A stretch of 64,000 nucleotides of DNA, from the NCBI RefSeq assembly GCF_019160155.1, contig NZ_JAFNIH010000025.1, positions 62,001 to 126,000 on the forward strand, given 5' to 3'. The stretch comes from Pinisolibacter aquiterrae. GTDB taxonomy: Bacteria > Pseudomonadota > Alphaproteobacteria > Rhizobiales > Ancalomicrobiaceae. Shown one piece after another: positions 1 through 10,844 of the stretch. The notes beneath the pieces were generated by a model that had not been told where the DNA came from, made no database searches, and saw nothing but the letters and a program-made list of their open reading frames with translations. Within the stretch, counting starts at the first letter, position 1, and every line of letters begins with the position of its first letter. The position numbers and the translations under genes are program-made.

Positions 1-875
1 CCGGCCTTCACGTCGTCGAGCACGGCGGCGCCGGCCGCCTCGTCCGGCACGGCAATCTGGAGCACGCGGCGCTTCTCCGGCGTGGTGTAGGTCGCCTTCA
101 GCCGGTCGTACTCGGCCTTGGCGTCGTCGTCGGTCACGTCCTCGGCGCGCGCGATCGCGGCGGGATCGAGGATCAACGCGGTGATGGTGCGGCGCTCGGG
201 CGCGCGGAAGGCGCGGGCGCGCTCCTTGAAGAAGGTGTCGAGATCCGCCTCGGAGGGCGCGGCGATGTCGCCGAGGCTCGCCGCCGACAGGGTGACGTAT
301 TTCACCGTGCGGCTCTCGTTGCGGTACTGGTCGACCGCCTCGACCAGGGCCGTCGGCGCGGCCTGACCGCCGACCAGCGCGTCCATCAACTGGGCGCGCA
401 GCACATCGGCGCGGCGGCGGACCACGTACATGTCCTCGCTCCAGCCGTTGGACCGCAGGAGATCGACGAAGCGATTGCGGTCGAAGGCGCCGTTCGCCCC
501 CTTGAAGTTCGGATCCTTGAGGATCTCCGCGCGAATGGTGTCGTCGGAGATGCCGAGCCCGAGCAGATGGGCCGCCTCGGCGATGGTCGCGTCGGTGACC
601 ACCTTCGACAGGATCTGATTCGACACGCCCGTCTTCAGCGCCTCCTCCTTGTTGAAGGGGCGGCCGATGCGACGCGACAGCTGCTGCAGTTCGCGCTGAT
701 AGGTCTGGTCGAGTTCGATCACCCCGATCTCGTGCGATCCGACCTTGTAGGCGGTGTTCGATCCGAACCCGCGGAACACGTCGGCGATGCCCCACACGCC
801 GAAGGAGACGATGAGAAGGCCGAGCAGAAGCTTGGAGATCCAGGTGGAGGCGCCGCGGCGCAGAACGTCGAGCAT
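1..875 (-). CDS. ppiD: PpiD/SurA-type peptidylprolyl isomerase, N-terminal part
   Basis: Partial gene; the reading frame runs off the left edge, so the C-terminal part is missing. The start ATG is at 873-875. The product begins MLDVLRRGASTWISKLLLG and has one N-terminal membrane anchor (about residues 15-33) followed by a SurA_N-like helical chaperone region. PpiD is an inner-membrane-anchored periplasmic chaperone of the parvulin class that helps newly exported proteins fold. The parvulin domain itself would lie outside the window. It is divergent from the small membrane protein gene at 1113. What is seen is the anchor and the helical region; the assignment to PpiD rather than another SurA_N protein is an inference from size and topology. 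Confidence 0.85.
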   Translation of the reverse strand, partial: MLDVLRRGASTWISKLLLGLLIVSFGVWGIADVFRGFGSNTAYKVGSHEIGVIELDQTYQRELQQLSRRIGRPFNKEEALKTGVSNQILSKVVTDATIAEAAHLLGLGISDDTIRAEILKDPNFKGANGAFDRNRFVDLLRSNGWSEDMYVVRRRADVLRAQLMDALVGGQAAPTALVEAVDQYRNESRTVKYVTLSAASLGDIAAPSEADLDTFFKERARAFRAPERRTITALILDPAAIARAEDVTDDDAKAEYDRLKATYTTPEKRRVLQIAVPDEAAGAAVLDDVKA

Positions 876-1112
876 GGGGGGAGGGGTCCCGTGGGAGCGT
901 GATCGATCTGCCGGGACGACCCCCGGCGCGGGCGGCGCGGATCATAGGAACGGACCTCGGCCGAGGCAAGGCGCGTTCGCGTGAGATCGAAAGTGCTCCG
1001 CGCACGGCGCCTCCGCCGCCGCCGAGCGCCCGACGAGGCGATTGCCGTGGCGTACGGTCGGTCCACAATGACGGCGGCGCGAGAGGGAGCGATTCGTGCC
1101 GGGAGGACCACC

Positions 1113-1610
1113 ATGACGCCGATCGACCTCACCGCGCCGAGGGTTCGCCTCGACGCCGTCGACATTCGCCGTGTCCCGATGCTCGGCATCGCCGTCGGCA
1201 TCGCGGTCGCCGCGACCACCCTTTCGATCATCGAGCGCGACGGCGCCACCCCCTGGCTGACGGGCGTGATGGTCGGGGTGATGTGGATCGCGGTCGGTCT
1301 CGCCGTGGTCTCGGTGATGCCCTTCGCCAACGCGCTGGTGCTGCGCGAGGACGGATTCCGCGTCCGCGTCATGGGGGTGCTGGGCGGGTTCGTGCCCTGG
1401 TCGAAGGTCGCCTCGGTCGAGGCCGGCGAGGGCTGGGCCGGGGCGACGGTGGCGGTGCATCTGGTCGAGGGCGCCGACATCGGCCTGATCCCCGGCCTGC
1501 CCCGCGACCCGACGCTCGGCATCCACACCTTCACCGACAGCTACGGCCTCGCCCCGGAGGAACTGGCCCAGGCGATGGAGCGGCGGCGGCGGGCGGCGGC
1601 GCATCCGTAG
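1113..1610 (+). CDS. Small membrane protein with PH-like domain
   Basis: 165-residue protein with two hydrophobic helices (about residues 17-37 and 46-67) and then a beta-rich C-terminal half that resembles bacterial PH-like domains: LREDGFRVRV, then PWSKVASVEAG. The ATG at 1113 was chosen because GGGAGGACC lies just upstream; an in-frame ATG at 981 would add 44 Arg-rich residues of poor quality. No enzyme motif is visible. It stands alone between ppiD and tpiA. The function is unknown; a membrane protein with a cytoplasmic PH-like module is the most that can be said. Confidence 0.7.
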   Translation: MTPIDLTAPRVRLDAVDIRRVPMLGIAVGIAVAATTLSIIERDGATPWLTGVMVGVMWIAVGLAVVSVMPFANALVLREDGFRVRVMGVLGGFVPWSKVASVEAGEGWAGATVAVHLVEGADIGLIPGLPRDPTLGIHTFTDSYGLAPEELAQAMERRRRAAAHP

Positions 1611-1736
1611 TGTCCCGTCGGACGAAGAGACGCCGTCGCGGCCGTTGCGAGGCGCTCCCGCGATCTGCTACCGATCGCCACCGAGAGGGCCCGTGGGCCC
1701 GGTCGCGACATCGTCCCGAGATCAGAGGAGAACGCC

Positions 1737-2477
1737 ATGAAGCCGCTCGTCGCCGGAAACTGGAAGATGAACGGGCTCAGAGCCTCCGTCGCCGAATTCG
1801 AGGCGATGATCGCCGGCTACGGCGCCGATCTCGCCGCGAAGGTCGATCTCATGATCTGCCCGCCGGCGACCCTGGTCTCGGCGCTGGCGAGCGTCGGCGG
1901 ACCGATCCCGGTCGGCGGCCAGGACTGCCACGCCAAGGTCTCCGGCGCCCATACCGGCGACATCGCGGCGGAAATGCTGAAGGATGCCGGCGCGAGCGCC
2001 GTCATCGTCGGCCATTCCGAGCGGCGCACCGACCACGGCGAGACCGACGCGATCGTCAAGGCCAAGGCCGAGGCGGCGGTCCGCGCCGGGCTGGTGGCGA
2101 TCGTCTGCGTCGGCGAGACCGAAGCCGAGCGCAAGGGCGGCAAGACCCTCGACGTCGTCGGCACCCAGGTGCTCGGCTCGCTGCCGGCGGGTCTGAACGG
2201 CTCCACGCTGGTCGTCGCCTACGAGCCGGTCTGGGCGATCGGCACCGGCCTCGTCCCGACGCTCGAGGACGTGGCGGAAGTCCACGGCTTCATCCGCGAG
2301 AAGCTGGTCGGGCTCTACGGGGCCGACGGCGCCGGCGTGCGCATCCTCTACGGCGGCTCCGTCAAGCCGTCGAACGCCGAGGAACTCCTGTCGGTCGCGG
2401 ACGTGAACGGCGCGCTGGTCGGCGGCGCCTCGCTCAAGGCGGCCGACTTCCTGGCGATCGCCTCGGCCTATCTCTGA
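1737..2477 (+). CDS. tpiA: Triosephosphate isomerase
   Basis: Interconverts dihydroxyacetone phosphate and glyceraldehyde 3-phosphate in glycolysis and gluconeogenesis, in the cytoplasm. The 246 residues are the usual length. All catalytic landmarks are visible: Lys10 in GNWKMNG, His93 in IVGHSERR, Glu163 in [11 protein letters not shown], and the phosphate-binding YGGSVKPSN near the C-terminus. The start is preceded by AGAGGAGAACGCC, a good ribosome binding site. A strong hairpin follows at 2504-2533, so it seems to be monocistronic. Confidence 0.98.
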   Translation: MKPLVAGNWKMNGLRASVAEFEAMIAGYGADLAAKVDLMICPPATLVSALASVGGPIPVGGQDCHAKVSGAHTGDIAAEMLKDAGASAVIVGHSERRTDHGETDAIVKAKAEAAVRAGLVAIVCVGETEAERKGGKTLDVVGTQVLGSLPAGLNGSTLVVAYEPVWAIGTGLVPTLEDVAEVHGFIREKLVGLYGADGAGVRILYGGSVKPSNAEELLSVADVNGALVGGASLKAADFLAIASAYL

Positions 2478-2503
2478 TCTCTCGCGACGTCGGCGCGAAT
2501 CGG

Positions 2504-2533
2504 AAACGGCGGCTCCGCGAGGAGCCGCCGTTT
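2504..2533. terminator. Perfect hairpin between tpiA and doxX-like gene
   Basis: 13-bp perfect arms (2504-2516 and 2521-2533) around a GCGA loop. It lies between two convergent genes, 26 bases after the tpiA stop and about 50 after the stop of the minus-strand gene. The arms begin AAACGG and end CCGTTT, so each strand has only a short T run. It probably acts as a bidirectional terminator. Confidence 0.75.
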
Positions 2534-2583
2534 CGCGTTTCAGGGGATGAGGTCCGGGAGGAGACGTCGGGACGGGCGCGCGA

Positions 2584-2982
2584 TCAGGCGCCGCGCTTGC
2601 CGTCGAGCGTCCAGGCGCCGCCGCCGGCGAAGACGAAGTAGAGGAAGACGAAGCAGAACTGGATCGCGCTGTCGCCGCCGTTCAGGATCGGGAAGAAGCT
2701 CTTCGGCGCATGCGCCATGAAATAGGCGACCGCCATGAAGCCGGAGAGGACGAAGGCGGTCGGCCTCACGAAGAGACCGACGATCAACAGAAGCGACCCG
2801 ACGACCTCCAGCACGCCGGCGAGACCGTAGATCGAGAAGACCGGCATCCCGTCGAACATGGCGACGTGCGGGATGGCGAAGAACTTGGCGGTGCCGTGGG
2901 CGAGGAACACCAGCGCGGTGGCGATGCGCAGCACGGCGAGCGCCTTGGGGGCATGCGGGGTGAGGGTCGAGGCGAGAGACAT
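2584..2982 (-). CDS. DoxX family membrane protein
   Basis: 132-residue protein with four hydrophobic helices. It begins MSLASTLTPHAPKALAVLR and carries LVFLAHGTAKFF, typical of DoxX/YphA-type proteins. The family includes subunits linked to quinone oxidoreductases and redox stress, but the role of most single-gene members is unknown. The start was chosen at the ATG with GGAG-type spacing (GGAGTTCCCCCG upstream) rather than the in-frame ATG at 3159, which would add 59 poorly conserved residues. It is convergent with tpiA, across a hairpin. Confidence 0.85.
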   Translation of the reverse strand: MSLASTLTPHAPKALAVLRIATALVFLAHGTAKFFAIPHVAMFDGMPVFSIYGLAGVLEVVGSLLLIVGLFVRPTAFVLSGFMAVAYFMAHAPKSFFPILNGGDSAIQFCFVFLYFVFAGGGAWTLDGKRGA

Positions 2983-3280
2983 CGGGGGAACTCCGGGTTT
3001 CGAGCGAGGGGGAGCGGCGGCGCCGCAACTCGTGAGCCCCACTGTGCCTGTCGCGAACGGTTCGCACGAGACCGCCGTGCGACGACGCAATGTCGCCGTA
3101 GCGTGAACAATCCCGGCCCGATCTTCGCCGTCGTTCCCTGTCCGAGGGACGCGCGCCATCGCCGCGACCGCTCTCGGTCACTGGCGTCCGCCGTCACGAT
3201 CGTGTAAGACGCATCGCGAAAGCGGCGCGGGGGAGCAACTCCGGCGCCGTTCGGTTCGTTTCTCAATCTGGTCGGGATCG
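2983..3280. other. Intergenic region between doxX-like gene and secG
   Basis: About 298 bases that must hold the divergent promoters of the doxX-like gene and secG. It contains no convincing gene, tRNA or terminator. Short open frames here lack a ribosome binding site and have poor codon use. I could not pick out a reliable -35/-10 pair by eye. Confidence 0.6.
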
Positions 3281-3721
3281 ATGGAAACCGTCATCATCGT
3301 TGTACATCTGATGCTGGTGCTGGCGCTGGTCGGCGTCGTGCTCCTGCAGAAGTCGGAAGGCGGCGCCCTCGGCATGGGTGGCGGCGGCGGCGGCCTCATG
3401 GGCTCGCGCGGCACCGCCAACGTACTGACCCGCACCACGGCGATTCTCGGCGCCGCGTTCTTCGCGACTTCGCTGATCCTGGCCATCCTCGCGGGCCGTC
3501 AGGGCGATCGTCCGTCGTCGATCCTCGATGGTCCGGCCCCGGCCGGCACCGCCGCTCCCGCGGCCCCGACGGCGCCCGCCGCTCCGGCCGGCACCGGCGG
3601 CGGCATCCTCGACCAGCTGCAGCAGATGCAGAAGGGCTCGCAGACGGCGCCCGCGGCTCCGGCCGCGCCCGCCGCTCCGGCTCCGGCGGCGCCGGCCGCG
3701 CCCAAGCCCGCGGGCCAGTGA
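3281..3721 (+). CDS. secG: Preprotein translocase subunit SecG
   Basis: Small subunit of the SecYEG channel in the inner membrane. It has two membrane helices (about residues 3-22 and 50-70), with the family's KSEGGALGMGGG glycine-rich loop between them. The 146-residue product carries a long low-complexity Ala/Pro tail from about residue 77 to the end; such tails are common in alphaproteobacterial SecG. It is followed by pyrG, as in many alphaproteobacteria, after a gap of about 165 bases. Confidence 0.95.
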   Translation: METVIIVVHLMLVLALVGVVLLQKSEGGALGMGGGGGGLMGSRGTANVLTRTTAILGAAFFATSLILAILAGRQGDRPSSILDGPAPAGTAAPAAPTAPAAPAGTGGGILDQLQQMQKGSQTAPAAPAAPAAPAPAAPAAPKPAGQ

Positions 3722-3771
3722 TCTCGCGCCTTCGGGCCTCGAGAGATTTCCCGGGACCGGGTGGCGGCTGA

Positions 3772-5514
<1,743 letters not shown>

Positions 5515-5531
5515 CCCGCGAGGAGACCCTG

Positions 5532-5951
5532 ATGGACTGGACGCCGCTCACCGACAGTCTCGCGGGCCTCGCGCCGTTCCTGATCTACGTCGGCCTGTCG
5601 CTCGGGCTGATCGCGATCTACGCGGCGATCTACATGCTGGCGACGGCGCACGACGAACTGGGCCAGATCAAGCGCAACAACCCGGCGGCGGCGATCGCCT
5701 TCGCCGGGTCGTTGATCGGCTACACGCTGCCGCTGGCGGTGGCGGCGCAGCATTCGGCGACGCTGCTGGTCTTCCTGGTGTGGGGCGTGGTGGCGATCGT
5801 CGTTCAGGTGGTGATCTACTGGTTCTTCCGCCTGCTGATGCTGCGCGACGTCTCCGCCCGGATCGATCGCGGCGAGGTGGCGGCCGGCATTCTGCTGGGC
5901 GCGGCCTCGCTCGCCGGCGGCATCGTCGACGCCGCCGCGATGGCGGTGTGA
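5532..5951 (+). CDS. DUF350 family membrane protein
   Basis: 139-residue protein of four hydrophobic helices, starting MDWTPLTDSLAGLAPFL, with the conserved polar stretch GQIKRNNPAAAIAFAG between helices one and two that marks DUF350. The start has AGGAGACCCTG just upstream. The family's role is not known; members are often found next to envelope-stress or lipid genes. Here it lies between pyrG and a VOC protein in a head-to-tail run that ends in kdsA, so co-expression with those genes is likely, but no functional link is visible. Confidence 0.85.
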   Translation: MDWTPLTDSLAGLAPFLIYVGLSLGLIAIYAAIYMLATAHDELGQIKRNNPAAAIAFAGSLIGYTLPLAVAAQHSATLLVFLVWGVVAIVVQVVIYWFFRLLMLRDVSARIDRGEVAAGILLGAASLAGGIVDAAAMAV

Positions 5952-6019
5952 CCGGCGACCGGGGCGCACCGCCGCCGTCCCTCGCGGAGACGGCCGGGCG
6001 TGACGACGGGGAGTTTTCG

Positions 6020-6940
6020 ATGACCGAGACAGTGCATTCCGTAAGGTCGCTTCCGTCGGGGCGCGGCCTCGATCACGTCGTGGCGGCGGTCGGCGATCTC
6101 GACGCGGCGGCGGCGACCTGGGAGCGGCTCGGCTTTCTCGTCACGCCGCGCGCACGCCACCCCTGGGGCACCGAGAACCGCCTGGTCCAGCTCGACGGAT
6201 CCTTCATCGAGCTTCTCGCCATCGGCGAGGGCGCCGACATCGAGGCCCCGCGCGCCGGTGCCTTCTCCTTCGGCGCCTTCAACCGCGACTTCCTCGCCGC
6301 CCATGGCGACGGCCTGTCGATGCTGGCGCTCGAGAGCCGGGACACCGCCGTCGATCGGGCGATCTTCGCCAAGGCCGGCCTCGCGACCTGGGCGCCCTTC
6401 GGCTTCGAGCGCATGGCGATCTCCCCGGAGGGCGAGGAGCGTCGCGTCGGCTTCGATCTCGCCTTCACCGGCTTCACCGGCGAAGGGGATCACGGCAGCC
6501 TCGATCTCGGGCTCTTCACCTGCCGCCAGCGCTTTCCCGAGGCCTTCTGGCGAACCGAATACCAGCGCCACCCCAACACGGCGAAGCGCCTCGACGCGGT
6601 CGTGCTCGTGGCGCCCGATCCCTCGGATTTTCACGAGGGCCTCTCCGCCTTCGCCGGCGTGCGCGATTTCCACGCGACCGGCGCCGGGCTGGTGATCCCG
6701 ACCCCGCGCGGATCGATCGAGGTGACGACCCCGACGGCCTTCCGCTGGCGCTATGGCGCCGACGCGCTGCCGGTGACGCCGGAACGGCTGACCTTCGCGG
6801 GGCTCCGCTTCGGGGTCTCCGACCTCGGCGAGACCGCGAGCCAGCTGATCGCCGGAGGATTCAGCGTCGCCGATCGGGCCGATGCCTTCGTGGTCACCGG
6901 CATCCACGGCGCGACGATCGCCTTCGAGAAGACGGCGTGA
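6020..6940 (+). CDS. VOC superfamily (glyoxalase-like) protein
   Basis: 306-residue protein. The N-terminal part [21 protein letters not shown] and the [16 protein letters not shown] strand pattern are typical of the glyoxalase-like fold, and a second weaker repeat lies in the C-terminal half (about residues 190-305). This family of metal-dependent enzymes includes dioxygenases, isomerases and uncharacterised members. The substrate cannot be told from sequence. The start was chosen for the GGGGAG site 6 bases upstream. kdsA follows 29 bases after the stop, in the same direction. Confidence 0.8.
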   Translation: MTETVHSVRSLPSGRGLDHVVAAVGDLDAAAATWERLGFLVTPRARHPWGTENRLVQLDGSFIELLAIGEGADIEAPRAGAFSFGAFNRDFLAAHGDGLSMLALESRDTAVDRAIFAKAGLATWAPFGFERMAISPEGEERRVGFDLAFTGFTGEGDHGSLDLGLFTCRQRFPEAFWRTEYQRHPNTAKRLDAVVLVAPDPSDFHEGLSAFAGVRDFHATGAGLVIPTPRGSIEVTTPTAFRWRYGADALPVTPERLTFAGLRFGVSDLGETASQLIAGGFSVADRADAFVVTGIHGATIAFEKTA

Positions 6941-6969
6941 GGCCGCACCAACGCACGAGAGGAAGACCC

Positions 6970-7800
6970 ATGTCGCCCAACCGGGAAGTCGTCGTCGGAT
7001 CGGTCCGCTTCGCCAATCACCTGCCGTTTTCGCTCATCGCCGGCCCCTGCCAGATGGAGAGCCGGGCGCATGCTCTGGAGACGGCGGCGGCGCTGAAGGA
7101 GATGACCGAGAAGCTTGGCATCGGCCTCGTCTTCAAGACCTCGTTCGACAAGGCGAACCGCACCTCGGCGAGCGCCGCGCGTGGGGTCGGGCTCGCCGGC
7201 GCCTTGCCGGTCTTCGCCGAGATCCGCGAGAGCCTGGGCCTGCCGGTCCTGACCGACGTCCACGACGCCGGCCAATGCGCGCCGGTCGCCGAAGTGGTCG
7301 ACATCCTGCAGATCCCGGCCTTCCTCTGCCGCCAGACCGACCTCCTCCTGGCGGCGGCGGCGACGGGGCGCGTGATCAACGTCAAGAAGGGCCAGTTCCT
7401 CGCCCCCTGGGACATGAAGAACGTGGTCGCCAAGCTGACCGGCGCGGGCAATGCGAATGTGCTCCTCACCGAGCGCGGCGCCTCCTTCGGCTACAACACG
7501 CTCGTCTCGGACATGCGCTCGCTGCCGATCATGGCGGAGACCGGCGCGCCGGTGATCTTCGACGCGACCCATTCGGTGCAGCAGCCGGGCGGGCAGGGGA
7601 CGTCCTCGGGTGGCGAACGGCGCTTCGTCGCGGTCTTGGCGCGGGCGGCGGTGGCGGTCGGCGTCGCCGGCCTCTTCATCGAGACCCACGAGGATCCCGA
7701 CCGCGCCCCCTCCGACGGACCCAACATGGTGCCCTTGGCCGAGATGCCGGCGCTGCTCGCCCGCCTCCAGGCCTTCGATCGGGTCGCCAAGGCCGACTGA
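6970..7800 (+). CDS. kdsA: 3-deoxy-8-phosphooctulonate synthase (KDO-8-P synthase)
   Basis: Condenses arabinose 5-phosphate with phosphoenolpyruvate to KDO 8-phosphate for the lipopolysaccharide core. The 276 residues match the family. Visible landmarks are [10 protein letters not shown] near residue 20, [28 protein letters not shown], the [13 protein letters not shown] stretch and the C-terminal [15 protein letters not shown]. The ATG at 6970 follows GAGAGGAAGACCC; an in-frame ATG at 6937 overlaps the upstream gene and was not used. It is convergent with the cinA-type gene, with 12 bases between them. Confidence 0.97.
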   Translation: MSPNREVVVGSVRFANHLPFSLIAGPCQMESRAHALETAAALKEMTEKLGIGLVFKTSFDKANRTSASAARGVGLAGALPVFAEIRESLGLPVLTDVHDAGQCAPVAEVVDILQIPAFLCRQTDLLLAAAATGRVINVKKGQFLAPWDMKNVVAKLTGAGNANVLLTERGASFGYNTLVSDMRSLPIMAETGAPVIFDATHSVQQPGGQGTSSGGERRFVAVLARAAVAVGVAGLFIETHEDPDRAPSDGPNMVPLAEMPALLARLQAFDRVAKAD

Positions 7801-7812
7801 TCGGCGAGAGGC

Positions 7813-8313
7813 TCAGCCGGCGTCGAGCAACCGCTCGAGGAGATCGAGCGCGGTCTCGGCGGCGGCGAGCCGGATCGCGTCGCGGCCGAGGTCGCCGAAG
7901 CGGGCCTCGTGCGCGAGGCTCGGACCGGCACGGCGGACGGCCGCGAAATGGACGAGCCCGACCGGCTTCGCCGCGCTGCCGCCGCCCGGGCCGGCGATCC
8001 CGGTGATCGAGACCGCGAGATCGGCGCGCGAATGGGCGATCGCCCCCTCCGCCATCGCCAGCGCCACTTCAGCCGAGACCGCCCCGACCCGCGCGAGCAG
8101 ATCGCGCGGCACCCCGAGCATCTCGGTCTTGGCCTCGTTGGTGTAGGTGACGAAGCCGCGATCGACCACGGCCGAGGAGCCGGGAATGCTGGTGAGCAGC
8201 GCGGCGACGAGGCCGCCGGTGCAGGATTCGGCGGTGGCGATCATCAGGCCGGCGGCGGTCGCCCGTTCGACGACGCGGCGCGCCCGGTCGAGCCGTGGGG
8301 TGAGATCGAGCAT
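7813..8313 (-). CDS. CinA-type nicotinamide-nucleotide amidohydrolase (PncC domain only)
   Basis: 166-residue stand-alone version of the CinA C-terminal domain, which deamidates NMN to nicotinate mononucleotide in pyridine-nucleotide salvage. It has the family signature TAESCTGGLVAALLTSIPGS and the VSITGIAGPGGG strand. The N-terminal COG1058 domain of full CinA is absent, as in many proteobacteria. It lies 46 bases downstream of ispDF on the same strand and is probably cotranscribed with it. Confidence 0.92.
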   Translation of the reverse strand: MLDLTPRLDRARRVVERATAAGLMIATAESCTGGLVAALLTSIPGSSAVVDRGFVTYTNEAKTEMLGVPRDLLARVGAVSAEVALAMAEGAIAHSRADLAVSITGIAGPGGGSAAKPVGLVHFAAVRRAGPSLAHEARFGDLGRDAIRLAAAETALDLLERLLDAG

Positions 8314-8359
8314 GATCGTCTCCTCGAATCTGGGAGGGATCGGTGACGCGCCGAGGCGC

Positions 8360-9559
8360 TCACCCGCGAAGGGGCAGCCGGATCGTCGCCGTGGCGAGGA
8401 CGGCGATCCCCTCGTTGCGCCCGACGAAACCCAGCTTCTCGTTGGTGGTCGCCTTCACCGCGATCCGGTCGAGTGCGCAGTCGCAGATCTCGGCGAGACG
8501 GACCCGCATGTGCTCGCGATGGGGACCGATCTTCGGCGCCTCGGCGACGATGGTGACGTCGGCGTGGGCGAGCATGCCGCCACGCGCCGCGAGCCGCGCC
8601 AGCGCGTCCTTCAGGAAGACGACGCTGTCGCACCCGCGCCACTGCGGATCCGACGGCGGGAAATGGGCGCCGATGTCGCCGTCGCCGAGCGCGCCGAGGA
8701 TCGCGTCGGTCAGCGCGTGCAGCGCCACGTCGGCATCCGAATGGCCGTCGAGACGGGCGACGTGAGGGATCTCGACCCCGCACAGCGTGACGTGATCGCC
8801 GGGAACGAGTGCGTGGACGTCGTAGCCGGAGCCGACGCGGACGTCGGCGAGGCGGGCGAAGCGATCGAGGGTCATACGGGCCTCGGCGATCTCGAAATCG
8901 GCGTTGGTGGTCAGTTTGACGTTGGCCGGGTCGCCGGCGACGACGCGGACGTCGAGCCCGGCCCATTCCGCGACCGCCGCGTCGTCGGTGAAGTCGTCGC
9001 GCCCGGCGGCGGCGGCGCGGGCGTGGGCCTCCGCGAGGGCGGCGAAGCGGAACCCCTGCGGCGTCTGCGCGGCATGGACGCGCTCGCGCGGGATCGTCTC
9101 GACGATGCGCGCCTCGGCATCGACACGCTTCAGCGTGTCGACGATCGCGACCGCCGCGAGCGTCCCGTCCGCCGCGTCGAGCCCGGCGAGCGTGCGATCG
9201 ATCACCTCGGCCGTGACGAAGGGCCGCGCGGCATCGTGGACCAGCACCCGATCGGGCGCATGCGCCGCCAGCGCCGCGAGCCCGGCCCGCACCGACGACT
9301 GCCGCGTGGCGCCGCCGGGAACGGGCGCGAGGAGGCGCTGATCGGCGCCGAAGACGGCGACGGCCTCGCCATAGGGCGACGCGTGGTCGGGATGGATCGC
9401 CACCACGACCGCGTCGACCGCCGGATGATCGAGAAAGGCCGCGATCGTATGGGCGAGGACGGGTCGATCGACGAGGCGGCGATATTGCTTGGGGGCCTCG
9501 CCGTCGCGGGCGGCGCGGCTGCCGCTGCCGGCGGCGACGATGACGACGGCTGTGCGCAT
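8360..9559 (-). CDS. ispDF: Bifunctional IspD/IspF (MEP pathway)
   Basis: Fusion of 2-C-methylerythritol 4-phosphate cytidylyltransferase (IspD, about residues 1-220) and 2-C-methylerythritol 2,4-cyclodiphosphate synthase (IspF, about residues 240-399), two steps of isoprenoid precursor synthesis. IspD motifs: VIVAAGSGSR near residue 6, VLVHDAARPFV. IspF motifs: RVGSGYDVHAL with the metal-binding Asp/His, GHSDADVALHALTDA, KATTNEKLGFVGR. Such fusions are well known in alphaproteobacteria. The start at 9559 matches the usual IspD N-terminus; the frame stays open upstream without conserved sequence. It is divergent from dusB. Confidence 0.96.
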   Translation of the reverse strand: MRTAVVIVAAGSGSRAARDGEAPKQYRRLVDRPVLAHTIAAFLDHPAVDAVVVAIHPDHASPYGEAVAVFGADQRLLAPVPGGATRQSSVRAGLAALAAHAPDRVLVHDAARPFVTAEVIDRTLAGLDAADGTLAAVAIVDTLKRVDAEARIVETIPRERVHAAQTPQGFRFAALAEAHARAAAAGRDDFTDDAAVAEWAGLDVRVVAGDPANVKLTTNADFEIAEARMTLDRFARLADVRVGSGYDVHALVPGDHVTLCGVEIPHVARLDGHSDADVALHALTDAILGALGDGDIGAHFPPSDPQWRGCDSVVFLKDALARLAARGGMLAHADVTIVAEAPKIGPHREHMRVRLAEICDCALDRIAVKATTNEKLGFVGRNEGIAVLATATIRLPLRG

Positions 9560-9749
9560 GGACCACCTGGACGAGGACACGGGGAACGGGCGACGGTCCG
9601 AGGACGCGACCGAGACGATTGCCATGGCGCCCTCGTTACCATCGACATGCCTGCAAATACACCATATCCAGAGCCGCCGACGTCGATCCCCGGGAGAAAT
9701 TTCAACGAGGTTCTTGCTCTCGGCCGATTTTCTGCCATCTATGTGACCA

Positions 9750-10844
9750 ATGAACGAGTTTGCCCAACGAATGAGCATGAGCGAGAACCGGACGACGGGC
9801 GGTGTGTTCGCGCGTGAGGCGCGCGTCTCCTGGCCGGGAGCCGGCCCGTCGGGCCGGCGAGGTCTGCGGTCGCCGGTGTTTCTGGCGCCGATGTCCGGCA
9901 TCACCGATCTGCCGTTCCGGCGGATCGCGGCGCGATTCGGCTGCGACGTCGTGGTGACCGAGATGGTGGCCTCCGATGAACTCACCACCGGCGGCGTCGA
10001 CGCGACCGTGCGCGTCGCCGGCGAGGGTCTCGGCCTCCATGTCGTGCAGCTGGCGGGTCGCCAGCCCGGACCGACCGCGCGGGCGGCGCTGATGGCGGTC
10101 GAGGCCGGCGCCGACGTGATCGATCTCAACATGGGGTGCCCGGCCAAGCGCGTCTGTCAGGGCTGGTCGGGCTCGGCGCTGATGCGCGATCTCGATCTCG
10201 CGGTCGACATCATCCGCGCGGTGCGCGCCGCCGTTCCCGCCTCGATCCCGGTGACGCTGAAGATGCGGCTCGGCTGGTCGCGCGAGACCATGAACGCGCC
10301 GGAACTCGCCCGCCGCGCCGTCGCCGAGGGCGTCGAGCTGGTGACGGTTCACGGCCGCACCCGCGATCAGTTCTACGAGGGCACCGCCGATTGGGCGGCG
10401 GTCCGGGCCGTGCGCGAGGCGGTCGACGTGCCGCTGGTCGTCAACGGCGACATCGACGGCGAGGCCTCGGCGCGCGCGGCGCTGACGGCCTCCGGCGCCG
10501 ATGCGGTGATGATCGGCCGCGCCGCCTGCGGGCGCCCGTGGCTCCCCGGCGCGGTCGGGCGGGCGCTGCGCGGCGAGGCGCCGATCGAGCCGCCGCGAGG
10601 GCGCGCCTTGCGCAATCTCGTCGTCGAGCATCACGAGGCGATGATCGCCCATCACGGCGTGAGCGTCGGCCTCAAGGCGGCGCGCAAGCACCTCGCCTGG
10701 TATCTCGACGCGGCCGTCGCCGACGCCGGGCTCACGGTGAGCGAAGCAGCGCGCAAGGCGCTGCTGACGGCGACCGATCCCGGCGCCGTGATCGATCTCG
10801 TCGATCGGATCTTCACCGACGACATGGAAAGGCGGGCCGCATGA
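9750..10844 (+). CDS. dusB: tRNA-dihydrouridine synthase DusB (NifR3)
   Basis: FMN- and NADPH-dependent reduction of uridines in tRNA. The family core starts at [18 protein letters not shown] (from about residue 41), and the [18 protein letters not shown] motif includes Cys130, the catalytic position. The C-terminal helical domain is complete. At 364 residues it is a little longer than usual because of about 20-40 N-terminal residues; ATGs 21 and 27 bases further in are possible starts. The stop overlaps the ntrB start by 4 bases (ATGA), the classical nifR3-ntrB-ntrC arrangement. Confidence 0.95.
   Translation: MNEFAQRMSMSENRTTGGVFAREARVSWPGAGPSGRRGLRSPVFLAPMSGITDLPFRRIAARFGCDVVVTEMVASDELTTGGVDATVRVAGEGLGLHVVQLAGRQPGPTARAALMAVEAGADVIDLNMGCPAKRVCQGWSGSALMRDLDLAVDIIRAVRAAVPASIPVTLKMRLGWSRETMNAPELARRAVAEGVELVTVHGRTRDQFYEGTADWAAVRAVREAVDVPLVVNGDIDGEASARAALTASGADAVMIGRAACGRPWLPGAVGRALRGEAPIEPPRGRALRNLVVEHHEAMIAHHGVSVGLKAARKHLAWYLDAAVADAGLTVSEAARKALLTATDPGAVIDLVDRIFTDDMERRAA

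Noticed and set aside
3580-3721. Repeat array at the end of secG
   Set aside because: The repeated GCCGCTCC-like units are the Ala/Pro coding tail of SecG, not a separate repeat element.
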